From Alphaproteobacteria bacterium (GTDB lineage: Bacteria; Pseudomonadota; Alphaproteobacteria; Rhodobacterales; Rhodobacteraceae), in assembly GCA_024277955.1 (NCBI GenBank), contig JAJRUE010000335.1, positions 1 to 9,414 on the forward strand: DNA of 9,414 nt, in the 5' to 3' direction. Both the position numbers and the translations under genes were made by a program. The notes below the pieces were generated by a model. It ran no database searches and was not told the DNA's origin. It saw nothing but the letters and a program-made list of their open reading frames with translations. This document shows, piece by piece, positions 1 to 6,270 of this stretch. The number at the start of each line of letters is the position of its first letter. The stretch's first letter is position 1.

Positions 1-882
1 CAGGTGGATTATTCCGCCGACCAGCGCATCGGCGACGAGATCCTGAAAGGGGTGGCCGACAGCTATCGGCGGCTGCGCAACACCATGCGCTTCATGCTGG
101 GATCGCTGGGTGGCTTCGACGAAGCCGCGCGCGTGGACCCGGCCGTGATGCCGGAACTGGAACGCTGGGTTCTGCACCGGCTGGCCGAGCTTGACCACAA
201 GGTGCGCGAAGGCTATCGCAACCTGGATTTCCAGAGCGTTTTCAAGGAAGTGTTCAACTTTGCCACGCTCGACCTTTCGGCCTTCTACTTTGATATCCGC
301 AAGGATGCGCTCTATTGCGACGCCGATGACAGCCTGACCCGGCGCGCAGCACTCAGCGTGCTGGACCTGCTGCACCGGCGGCTGACCACCTGGCTGGCCC
401 CGATCCTGACCTTCACCATGGAAGAGGTCTGGCTGGAACGTTTCCCCGGCGACGACAGCAGCGTGCACCTGCAGGATTTCCCCGACACGCCTGCCGACTG
501 GCTGGACGAACCGCTGGCCGGCAAATGGGCCGACATCCGCAAGGTGCGCCGGGTGGTGACCGCGGCGCTGGAAGTGCAGCGGCGCGACAAGGTGATCGGA
601 TCCTCGCTGGAAGCCGCGCCGGTGGTGCATGTGCGCGATGACGCGGCGCTGGCGGCGCTGCAGTCGGTGGATTTCGCCGATGTGTGCATCACCTCGGCGG
701 TGACCCTTACCGACACGCCGATCCCGCCCGAAGCCTTCCGCCTGCCCGAGGTCGAAGGCGTCGGCGTTGTCTTTGAAAAGGCCAGCGGCGAGAAATGCCA
801 GCGCTGCTGGAAGATCCTGCCGGATGTGGGCAGCCACGGCCACGCGGGGGTCTGTGGGCGCTGCGACGCGGCGCTTTCCTGA
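1..882 (+). CDS. ileS: Isoleucyl-tRNA synthetase, C-terminal part (5' end outside window)
   Basis: This is the last 293 codons of the cytoplasmic class I enzyme that charges tRNA-Ile with isoleucine. The reading frame is open from base 1, so the gene begins upstream; the GTG at 4 is an internal valine. The stretch YSADQRIGDEILKGVADSYR, just after the cut, resembles the start of the anticodon-binding helical domain of bacterial IleS. The Rossmann core with HIGH and KMSKS is therefore off the left edge. The end carries the IleS zinc finger: CQRC is encoded at 796-807 and CGRC at 853-864, just before the stop. The roughly 290 residues fit what remains of a protein of about 940-1000 residues after KMSKS. 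The TGA stop shares a base with the ATG of the next gene (TGATG), which suggests coupled translation. Identity is clear; only the missing start is uncertain. Confidence 0.96.
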   Translation, partial: QVDYSADQRIGDEILKGVADSYRRLRNTMRFMLGSLGGFDEAARVDPAVMPELERWVLHRLAELDHKVREGYRNLDFQSVFKEVFNFATLDLSAFYFDIRKDALYCDADDSLTRRAALSVLDLLHRRLTTWLAPILTFTMEEVWLERFPGDDSSVHLQDFPDTPADWLDEPLAGKWADIRKVRRVVTAALEVQRRDKVIGSSLEAAPVVHVRDDAALAALQSVDFADVCITSAVTLTDTPIPPEAFRLPEVEGVGVVFEKASGEKCQRCWKILPDVGSHGHAGVCGRCDAALS

Positions 883-1349
883 TGGCGACGGCCCTGGTGG
901 ACAGCCCGCTGGGGCCGCTTGCGGTCACCGAAACCGACGGCGTCATCACCGGCCTGACCTGGGGCGGTGCGCGCGCCGGGGACGAAACCGCCGTGCTGCA
1001 AGCCGTGCTGCAACAGGCCCGCGACCAGCTGGCGGCCTATTTCGACCGCCGGCTTGACCGGTTTGACCTGCCGCTGGCGGTTGGCGGCTCGGACTTTCAG
1101 CGTGCGGTTTGCGCGGCGATGGCGGCCATTCCCTTTGGCGAAACCCGGACCTATGGCGATCTTGCCCGCGATCTGGGGGTGTCGGCCCAGGCCATCGGCG
1201 CCGCCTGCGGGGCCAACCCGATCCCGGTGATCATCCCGTGCCACCGGGTTCTTGGCGCGGGTGGTCTGGGCGGGTTTTCGGCGCCGGGCGGGGTGGAAAC
1301 CAAGGTCGCCCTGCTGCGCCACGAAGGGGCCGCGGGGCTGCTGATATGA
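882..1349 (+). CDS. ogt: Methylated-DNA--protein-cysteine S-methyltransferase (O6-alkylguanine repair)
   Basis: This 155-residue suicide repair protein moves a methyl group from O6-methylguanine in DNA onto its own cysteine. The active-site motif IPCHRV has its acceptor at Cys120, next to His121. Asn112 (GANP) and Glu148 (HEG) complete the Asn-His-Cys-Glu network known from the family. The segment IPFGETRTYGDLARDLG (83-99) is the DNA-binding helix region. The ATG at 882 was chosen because it gives the normal Ogt-size protein and overlaps the ileS stop. An ATG at 795 would add 29 residues that merely read the ileS zinc-finger region in another frame. The position of the family arginine finger (human MGMT Arg128) appears to be Gln103, which is unusual. 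The gene overlaps the next one by ATGA. The symbol ogt is by family; other names for such genes exist. Confidence 0.94.
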   Translation: MATALVDSPLGPLAVTETDGVITGLTWGGARAGDETAVLQAVLQQARDQLAAYFDRRLDRFDLPLAVGGSDFQRAVCAAMAAIPFGETRTYGDLARDLGVSAQAIGAACGANPIPVIIPCHRVLGAGGLGGFSAPGGVETKVALLRHEGAAGLLI

Positions 1350-2182
1350 GCTTTGCGGTCTTCTTGTGGGTGATGGCGGCGGCGTTGCTGCACGCGGTCT
1401 GGAACGCGATGATCAAGACCGGCGGCAGCAAGATGACCGGGATGCTGATGGTGGCGCTGGGCAACGGCGTGCTGGGGCTGGCGGTGGTGGCGACGCGACC
1501 GTTTCCCAGCGGCGAGATCTGGGTCTGGGTGATCGCTTCGGGCTTTATCCGCATGATCTACCTGCTTTTTCTTGGCTATGCCTACGAACACGGAGACCTC
1601 AGCCGGGTCTATCCGATCGCCCGCGGCGCGGCGCCGATGTTTGTTCTGGTGGCCGGGTCGGTGCTGTTGGCGGACGTGATCCGGCCCACCGAAATGGCGG
1701 GCATACTGGTGCTGGGGGCGGGCATCCTGCTGATGGCGCGCGGCGCGTTCACAAATGGCGAAAGCCGCCGCCTGGTGCCGTTTGCGCTGGGTTCGGCCCT
1801 GGCGACGGCCAGCTATTCCATCGTTGACGGCATCGGCGCGCGCCTGTCGGGCGATCCGGTGGCCTTTGTCGGTTGGGCGCTGGCGATGACCGCGGTGTTT
1901 TACCTGCCGGCGGCGCTGGCGCTCAAGGGCACCCGGGTGCTGCGCGCCAGCCGGGCCGCCTGGGTCTCTGGGTCGCTGGCGGGGATCGCGTCTTACCTGG
2001 CCTATACGATCGTCGTCTGGGCGATGACCAAGGCGCCGATCGCGCTGGTGACGGCGTTGCGCGAAACCTCGATCCTGTTTGCGGTTCTGATCGGCTGGCT
2101 GGTGGTGTCGGAACGGATGGACCGCGGCAAGGCGCTGGCGGCAATGCTGATCGTCGGCGGCGCGGCGCTGACCCGGCTGTAG
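1346..2182 (+). CDS. EamA/DMT-family inner-membrane transporter
   Basis: This 278-residue protein is almost wholly hydrophobic and shows the two-repeat layout of drug/metabolite transporters: roughly residues 3-130 and 145-278, about ten membrane helices in total. Recognisable pieces are HAVWNAMIK in the first helix, YEHGDLSRVYPIARGAAP in the first repeat and the matching TKAPIALVTALRETSILFAV in the second, followed by the ERMDRGKALAAMLIVGG end typical of EamA domains. The substrate cannot be read from the sequence; characterised relatives move amino acids, metabolites or toxic compounds. The ATG at 1346 was chosen because it overlaps the ogt stop as ATGA and starts directly at the first membrane helix. 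An upstream in-frame start at 1109 would only re-read ogt. It is probably co-transcribed with ileS and ogt. No clear factor-independent terminator follows. Confidence 0.9.
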   Translation: MSFAVFLWVMAAALLHAVWNAMIKTGGSKMTGMLMVALGNGVLGLAVVATRPFPSGEIWVWVIASGFIRMIYLLFLGYAYEHGDLSRVYPIARGAAPMFVLVAGSVLLADVIRPTEMAGILVLGAGILLMARGAFTNGESRRLVPFALGSALATASYSIVDGIGARLSGDPVAFVGWALAMTAVFYLPAALALKGTRVLRASRAAWVSGSLAGIASYLAYTIVVWAMTKAPIALVTALRETSILFAVLIGWLVVSERMDRGKALAAMLIVGGAALTRL

Positions 2183-2230
2183 TCGCCCATGTCCACGCAT
2201 TGCCCGCATACCTGCGCCCACGCCGAAACT

Positions 2231-2254
2231 GGCCCCAACACCGGCCCCAACCTT
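2231..2254. repeat. Short direct repeat, 12-base period, between the EamA and TSUP genes
   Basis: The nine bases GGCCCCAAC occur at 2231-2239 and again at 2243-2251, a spacing of 12 bases or slightly over one helical turn. The copies lie about 50-70 bases upstream of a possible -10 element and about 100 bases before the TSUP start, where a regulator could bind. No protein is known to me for this motif, and a repeat this short could arise by chance in GC-rich DNA. Confidence 0.3.
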
Positions 2255-2289
2255 TTTCGCCCGGCCGCGATTTCGCCGTTTCCCGGCGC

Positions 2290-2318
2290 GCGGCGGCCCG
2301 CTATAGGTGGGCCGCCGC
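2290..2318. promoter_or_regulatory. GC-rich inverted repeat with CTATAG in the loop, upstream of the TSUP gene
   Basis: GCGGCGGCCC (2290-2299) and GGGCCGCCGC (2309-2318) are perfect 10-base arms around the nine-base loop GCTATAGGT. The loop is the only A/T-containing patch nearby, and its CTATAG (2301-2306) resembles an alphaproteobacterial -10 hexamer about 40 bases before the TSUP start. No good -35 stands 17 bases upstream. The site could be a promoter embedded in an operator-like dyad, or a hairpin ending transcripts from the EamA side; it lacks a following T-run, which argues against the second. The dyad is seen directly; its function is inferred. Confidence 0.35.
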
Positions 2319-2346
2319 CTGCGGGGCGGCTTGAAGCAGGCAGGCA

Positions 2347-3090
2347 ATGCTCGATCTGATCCTCATTTCCGTCGCGGCGTTCCTTGCAGGCGTTCTGAAC
2401 GCCATCGCCGGTGGCGGCAGTTTCTTTACCTTTCCGGCGCTGGTCTTTACCGGGGTTGCGCCGATCGCGGCCAATGCCACCAGCGCGGTTGCGGTCTTTC
2501 CCGGCTACCTGAGCAGCGTGTTCGGTTTCGTCAAGGAAATCCGCGCGCTGGATCGCCGGGTGCTGTTGGGGCTGGTCGGCCTGTCGACCCTTGGCGGCAT
2601 CTTGGGAGCGCTGCTGCTGCTGGTCACCTCGCCCGGGGTGTTCCGCTTTCTGGTGCCCTGGCTGTTGCTGTTCGCCACGCTGCTGTTTGCACTCGACCGG
2701 CAGATCCGGGAGCTGACGGCGGGCCGGCGCCCGGCCGGGCCGGTGGGGCGCGCGCTTGGCACGCTGGCGGTGACCACCTATGGCGGCTATTTCAACGGCG
2801 GGCTGGGGATCGTGCTGCTGGCGCTGTTTGCGCGGCTCGGCTACCGGGACATGAACCAGATGAACGGGCTGAAGAACCTGCTGTCGCTGATCCTGTCGGC
2901 GGCCTCGGTGATCACCTTTGCGCTGGCCGGGATCATCGTCTGGAAACCGGCGCTGATCATGATGGTCTCGGCCACGGTGGGGGGCTATGCCGGGGCGCTG
3001 GTGGCGCGCAGGTTGCCCAGCGCCGTGGTGCGCGCCATCGTGATCGTCGTCGGCCTGGTGATGAGCGCGGCGTTCTTCGCCCGCGGCTGA
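2347..3090 (+). CDS. TSUP (TauE/SafE) family membrane transporter
   Basis: This 247-residue polytopic membrane protein shows the two related halves of the TauE/SafE family. The first carries NAIAGGGSFFTFPALVFTG (18-36) followed by ANATSAVAVFPGYLSS. The second carries TYGGYFNGGLGIVLLALF (144-161) and the signature GYRDMNQMNGLKNLLS (165-180). Seven or eight hydrophobic segments can be counted, matching the usual 240-270 residues. Characterised family members move sulfite, sulfonates or other sulfur- and carbon-containing anions, but the family is broad and the substrate here is not predictable. The ATG at 2347 is preceded by AGGCAGG, a fair ribosome-binding site. The gene stands apart from the EamA gene by 164 bases and converges on pcs with only nine bases between the stops, with no room for a conventional terminator. 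Confidence 0.92.
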   Translation: MLDLILISVAAFLAGVLNAIAGGGSFFTFPALVFTGVAPIAANATSAVAVFPGYLSSVFGFVKEIRALDRRVLLGLVGLSTLGGILGALLLLVTSPGVFRFLVPWLLLFATLLFALDRQIRELTAGRRPAGPVGRALGTLAVTTYGGYFNGGLGIVLLALFARLGYRDMNQMNGLKNLLSLILSAASVITFALAGIIVWKPALIMMVSATVGGYAGALVARRLPSAVVRAIVIVVGLVMSAAFFARG

Positions 3091-3099
3091 GGCGCCCGA

Positions 3100-3792
3100 T
3101 CAGCGGCGTTCGGGGATGATCTGCTGGGCGATCCCGGCGAAAACCAGGTAGAGCGATGTCACGATCAGCCCCCAGTGGGCCCAGCTGTCGGGGTGGAAAT
3201 CGACCCAGGCCGCCCAGCCCGCGAAGAATATCCAGGCGAGCGTCATCGGCAGCGACACGGCGCGCCAGCGTTCGGTGCGCACCGGGTGGATGAACTTCAG
3301 CCGCAGGAACATCGCCGCGGTCAGCGCCACCACGATGGCAAGAATGGCCCAGAAATTCGGGCTGAGCGCGAACAGCACCAGCACCACCATGTTCCAGCAC
3401 CCCGGAAAGCCGGAAAACGAACAATCCTTGGTCTTCATCCGGGTATCGGCGAAATACATGGCGCTGCCAAAGGTGATCGCGATGATCGCGATCCAGCCGG
3501 TCCACCCCGGCAGCAGTCCCGACTTGAACAGCGCATAGGCTGGCACGAAGACATAGGTCAGATAGTCGATGATCAGGTCCAGCAGCACCCCGTCGAATTC
3601 GCTGGCGTTCTTTTTCACGTCGTAGCGCCGCGCCAGCGGGCCGTCGATCCCGTCCACCGCAAAGGCAACGACCAGCCAGAGGAACATCAGGCTCCACTTG
3701 CCCTCGACCGCCGCCAGCATCGCCAGCATCGCAAAGACCGCCCCGGTGGCGGTGAGCAGATGGACGAGCAGGGCCTTGGTGTGCTGGATCAT
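3100..3792 (-). CDS. pcs: Phosphatidylcholine synthase (CDP-diacylglycerol--choline O-phosphatidyltransferase)
   Basis: This integral inner-membrane enzyme joins choline to CDP-diacylglycerol, giving phosphatidylcholine and CMP. The CDP-alcohol phosphotransferase motif is visible in the spaced form typical of Pcs: Asp50-Gly51-x2-Ala54-Arg55-x12-Gly68-x3-Asp72-x3-Asp76. The 12-residue gap separates it from PgsA/PssA-type enzymes, which have eight. Other Pcs-like blocks are FVPAYALFKSG, YFADTRMKTKD, FSGFPGCWNMV and KFIHPVR. The 230 residues and about eight membrane helices are normal for Pcs. The ATG at 3792 was chosen because it leads straight into the conserved N-terminus; an in-frame TTG at 3810 would add six residues. 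The ribosome-binding site is weak for either. The gene lies 72 bases downstream of xerC on the same strand and may be the last gene of that operon. Confidence 0.94.
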   Translation of the reverse strand: MIQHTKALLVHLLTATGAVFAMLAMLAAVEGKWSLMFLWLVVAFAVDGIDGPLARRYDVKKNASEFDGVLLDLIIDYLTYVFVPAYALFKSGLLPGWTGWIAIIAITFGSAMYFADTRMKTKDCSFSGFPGCWNMVVLVLFALSPNFWAILAIVVALTAAMFLRLKFIHPVRTERWRAVSLPMTLAWIFFAGWAAWVDFHPDSWAHWGLIVTSLYLVFAGIAQQIIPERR

Positions 3793-3864
3793 TGGGGTTT
3801 CATGGCGCAAAACCCGGCCCGGTTCAATGGCTGTGCGCGAATCCGGCGCCGCCGCCGGGGCCGA

Positions 3865-4785
3865 TCAGGCGCGCGGATGGGCCTTGGCGTAGACTTCGAG
3901 CAGATGCGCGGTATCCACCGCCGTATAGGCCTGGGTGGTGGACAGCGAGGCATGGCCCAGCAGTTCCTGGATCGCGCGCAGATCGCCGCCGGCGCTCAGC
4001 AGGTGGGTGGCAAAGGAATGGCGCATCGCGTGCGGCGTGGCGCTGGCCGGCAGGCCCAGTTGCGCGCGCGCCTGTTCGGTGGCCCTGGCGACGGCGCGCG
4101 CGTTCAGCGCCCCGCCGCGCAGGCCGCGAAACAGCGCATCGTGCGGCTCAGCCGCAAACGGGCACAGCGTGGTGTAACGGTCCACCGCTTCGCGCGCCGC
4201 CGGGATCACCGGCACCAGGCGTTCCTTGCCGCCCTTGCCGGTGATGCGCAGCGTCTCGGGCAGCGGCGCGTCGGCGCGTTTCAGCCCGAGCGCTTCGGAT
4301 ATCCGCAGCCCGCAGCCATAAAGCAGCGTCATCACCGCGACATCACGCGCCGCCACCCAGTCTTCGCGGGCCTGGTCGCCGACGGTGTCGATCATCGCGC
4401 GCGCCGCGTCTTCGGCAAGCGGGCGGGGCAGTTTGCGCTGGAACCTGGGCGCGCGCGCCGCCAGCACCGCGGTTGCATCGAAACCGTCGCGTTCGGACAG
4501 CCAGCGCACAAAGCTTTTGACCGCCGACAATTCGCGCGCCAGCGACCGGCTGGCGATGCCGCGGCCGCGTTCGTGGGCCATCCAGGCGCGCATGTCGCCC
4601 ACCCGGATGCCGCGCAGTGCCGCCAGCCCGGTTTCGCCGCCGAAATGGCGCGCCATGAAGGCCAGGAACCCCAAACAATCGGTGCGATAGGCGGCAATCG
4701 TATTGTCGGCGGCGTCGTTAAGCGCCTTTTGCTGCGCCAGCCATTGTTCCAGCGCGTCCGCCGCGGCGGGGGATATGCCGCTCAG
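3865..4785 (-). CDS. xerC: Tyrosine recombinase XerC (probable CTG start)
   Basis: XerC acts with XerD at dif to resolve chromosome dimers before cell division. With the start proposed here the protein has 306 residues, the normal XerC size. The N-terminal SAM-like core-binding domain covers about 8-100. The catalytic domain carries Arg161 (GLRISE), Lys184 (TGKGGKERL), His252 and Arg255 (HAMRHSFATHLL), His278 (LLGHASLSTT) and the nucleophile Tyr287. The ending HLLEVYAKAHPRA is XerC-like rather than XerD-like. No ATG, GTG or TTG lies in frame between the upstream stop (4810-4812) and Leu38. The first conventional start, TTG at 4674, would cut off 37 residues of conserved domain. CTG at 4785 overlaps the DUF484 stop as CTGA, exactly where ATGA would be expected. 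Identity is firm; the start is inferred. Confidence 0.93.
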   Translation of the reverse strand: MSGISPAAADALEQWLAQQKALNDAADNTIAAYRTDCLGFLAFMARHFGGETGLAALRGIRVGDMRAWMAHERGRGIASRSLARELSAVKSFVRWLSERDGFDATAVLAARAPRFQRKLPRPLAEDAARAMIDTVGDQAREDWVAARDVAVMTLLYGCGLRISEALGLKRADAPLPETLRITGKGGKERLVPVIPAAREAVDRYTTLCPFAAEPHDALFRGLRGGALNARAVARATEQARAQLGLPASATPHAMRHSFATHLLSAGGDLRAIQELLGHASLSTTQAYTAVDTAHLLEVYAKAHPRA

Positions 4786-5477
4786 CCCAGCCAGCGGCGC
4801 ATCGCCCGTTCAAAGGCCCCGCCGAAGAAGCCCAGCAGATCGGTGCCCTGGGTCGGCTTGAACTGGTGCGGGTCTTCGCTGCCAAGCGCCAGCATGCCCG
4901 GCAGCCGGCCCGCGCCCAGATCCAGTTTCAACAGCGCTTCGGAATGGATCCAGTCGGCGTTTTCGCCATAGATTTCATCGGTGTCGGGCTGCACCTGGCG
5001 CAGCGTCACCGGGCGCACCGGCACGTTGCGCCCGCCGGTGACATAAGCGTCGGTCCGGCCGCGCGCCACGGTCACCAGCACATCGGCGATGCGGGCCAGG
5101 GCTTCGGCTTCCTCGGGGTGTTCGGTTTCCAGAACCAGGCGCAGCGTGTCGACGCGCAGGATCTCGGCGACCTCCTTCAGATCGTCCAGAAAGGTCGGGA
5201 AATCGGTCGCTTCCAGCAGCCGCAGCACCGCCCGGTGGATCATGTTGGTGCCGGCCAGGTTTTCGTAGGCCGCCGAAATCACGCTGCGATGGGTGTCTTC
5301 CAGCCGTTCCAGCCGGCTTTCCAGCCGGTCGATGGCAATGCCGCGCAGATCGACGATATTGGGCCCCAGCGACGTTTCATTCGCCGCCACCAGCGCCCGC
5401 ATCACGTCGCGGTCCTCAAGGATCACTTCCGGGTCGGCAATGATCTGATCGCGGATCGCCTCGATCGGGTTTTTCAT
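4782..5477 (-). CDS. DUF484 (YigA-like) family protein
   Basis: This 231-residue, probably cytoplasmic protein is of unknown function. It begins with a DUF484-type segment (IEAIRDQIIADPEVILEDRD), passes into a charged helical stretch likely to form a coiled coil (about 45-70, RLESRLERLEDTHRS), and continues into a GAF-like alpha/beta region. The end, SEDPHQFKPTQGTDLLGFFG, matches the family's usual ending. Members lie immediately upstream of xerC in many proteobacteria, for example yigA-xerC in E. coli, and the same order holds here with a four-base overlap. A link to chromosome-dimer resolution or division is only an inference from that neighbourhood. The ATG at 5477 was chosen because AAGAGG stands seven bases before it; an in-frame GTG at 5519 would add 14 residues with no family resemblance that I recognise. 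Confidence 0.88.
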   Translation of the reverse strand: MKNPIEAIRDQIIADPEVILEDRDVMRALVAANETSLGPNIVDLRGIAIDRLESRLERLEDTHRSVISAAYENLAGTNMIHRAVLRLLEATDFPTFLDDLKEVAEILRVDTLRLVLETEHPEEAEALARIADVLVTVARGRTDAYVTGGRNVPVRPVTLRQVQPDTDEIYGENADWIHSEALLKLDLGAGRLPGMLALGSEDPHQFKPTQGTDLLGFFGGAFERAMRRWLG

Positions 5478-5528
5478 GCGCTTGCCTCTTGCTGGTCTCG
5501 AAAACTGACGAAAAGCCACTTGCCCCGG

Positions 5529-6182
5529 TCAGAGTATCTTCTGCCCCGTTTTTGCCCAGTCTTTGAGGAATCCGTCCAGTCCTTTGTCGGTCAGCGGGTG
5601 ATTTGCCATCGCTTTGATCACCTTGGGTGGCGCGGTTGCCACATCGGCGCCGATCAGCGCGGCTTGGCTCATGTGGTTTACCGACCGGATCGAGGCGGCA
5701 AGGATCCGGGTTTCAAACCCGTAGTTGTCATAGATCCGGCGGATGTCGGCGATCAGCTCCATCCCGTCGGCGTTGATGTCGTCCAGCCGCCCGATGAAGG
5801 GAGAGACGAAGGTAGCCCCGGCCTTGGCCGCCAAAAGCGCCTGGTTGACCGAAAAGCACAAGGTCACGTTGACCATGTTGCCTTCGCCGGTCAGCACCTT
5901 GCAGGCCTTCAGCCCGTCCCAGGTCAGCGGCACCTTGACGGCGATGTTGTCGGCGATCTTCGCCAGCTTGCGCCCTTCGGCGATCATGTCGTCGGCTTTC
6001 AGCGCCACGACCTCGGCCGAGACCGGGCCGGAAACGATGCCGCAGATTTCCCTGGTCACCTCCAGGATGTCGCGCCCGCTTTTCAGGATCAGCGACGGGT
6101 TGGTGGTCACCCCGTCCACCATCCCCAGCTCGTTCAGTTCGGCGATGGCTTCGACATCCGCGGTGTCTACAAAAAATTTCAT
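5529..6182 (-). CDS. tal: TalC-type transaldolase / fructose-6-phosphate aldolase family
   Basis: This 217-residue cytoplasmic enzyme belongs to the small TalC/FSA class I aldolases, which usually form decamers. In the non-oxidative pentose phosphate pathway a transaldolase moves a dihydroxyacetone unit between sugar phosphates. Visible active-site residues are Asp6, Thr26 and Asn28 (GVTTNPS), the Schiff-base Lys83 (NIAVKVPLT) and the block VSPFIGRLDD (126-135). Glu57, Ser127 and Phe129 match transaldolase (TalB Glu96, Ser176, Phe178), whereas E. coli FSA has Gln59, Ala129 and Tyr131. I therefore favour transaldolase over fructose-6-phosphate aldolase, although automated naming often gives fsa. 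The ATG at 6182 begins the conserved MKFFVDTA and is preceded by GGGG. The gene is divergent from priA, and DUF484 follows after 51 bases. Confidence 0.93.
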   Translation of the reverse strand: MKFFVDTADVEAIAELNELGMVDGVTTNPSLILKSGRDILEVTREICGIVSGPVSAEVVALKADDMIAEGRKLAKIADNIAVKVPLTWDGLKACKVLTGEGNMVNVTLCFSVNQALLAAKAGATFVSPFIGRLDDINADGMELIADIRRIYDNYGFETRILAASIRSVNHMSQAALIGADVATAPPKVIKAMANHPLTDKGLDGFLKDWAKTGQKIL

Positions 6183-6270
6183 GTGCGCGCCCCATATGTT
6201 TTTTCTGTGTTGCCCGATCTTTTATCGTAGGTCAGGGGTAGCGGAAAGACCAAATGGACGGATCGGCCCG
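6183..6270. promoter_or_regulatory. Divergent intergenic region between tal and priA
   Basis: These 88 bases must hold the promoters for both genes. They are clearly richer in A/T than the flanking genes, with T-runs at 6199-6204 and 6220-6223. On the minus strand TTGGTC followed after 18 bases by TACGAT is a possible weak -35/-10 pair for tal. A small dyad, CGAT-N5-ATCG, sits at 6215-6227. No convincing hexamer pair for priA was found. The assignment rests mainly on the divergent layout and base composition. Confidence 0.4.

Noticed and set aside
1109..1345. N-terminal extension of the EamA transporter from an ATG at 1109
   Set aside because: It overlaps the catalytic part of ogt in another frame, is Arg/Gly/Pro-rich, and the ATGA overlap at 1346 gives the normal transporter start.
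1151..2347. 398-codon minus-strand frame opposite ogt and the EamA gene
   Set aside because: The composition is dominated by Arg, His, Gln and Ala, without domains or membrane helices. It is a shadow of the EamA gene.
3091..3099. Terminator between the convergent TSUP and pcs genes
   Set aside because: Only nine bases separate the stop codons and I saw no stem-loop followed by a T-run there.
3865..4785. XerC as a mobile-element or phage integrase
   Set aside because: Its C-terminus is XerC-like, it sits in the conserved DUF484-xerC pair, and no attachment site, excisionase or phage gene is nearby.
3175..4971. 598-codon open frame on the plus strand across pcs, xerC and DUF484
   Set aside because: It is antisense to three well-identified genes, has low-complexity basic composition and no recognisable domain.
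4866..6230. 454-codon open frame on the plus strand opposite DUF484 and tal
   Set aside because: It shows the same biased composition as other antisense frames and lies opposite genes with clear family motifs.
5743..6270. In-frame 176-codon extension of priA back to an ATG at 5743
   Set aside because: It runs antisense through tal, which has a full conserved active site. The extension resembles no PriA N-terminus, and the normal PriA length is reached from the GTG at 6271.
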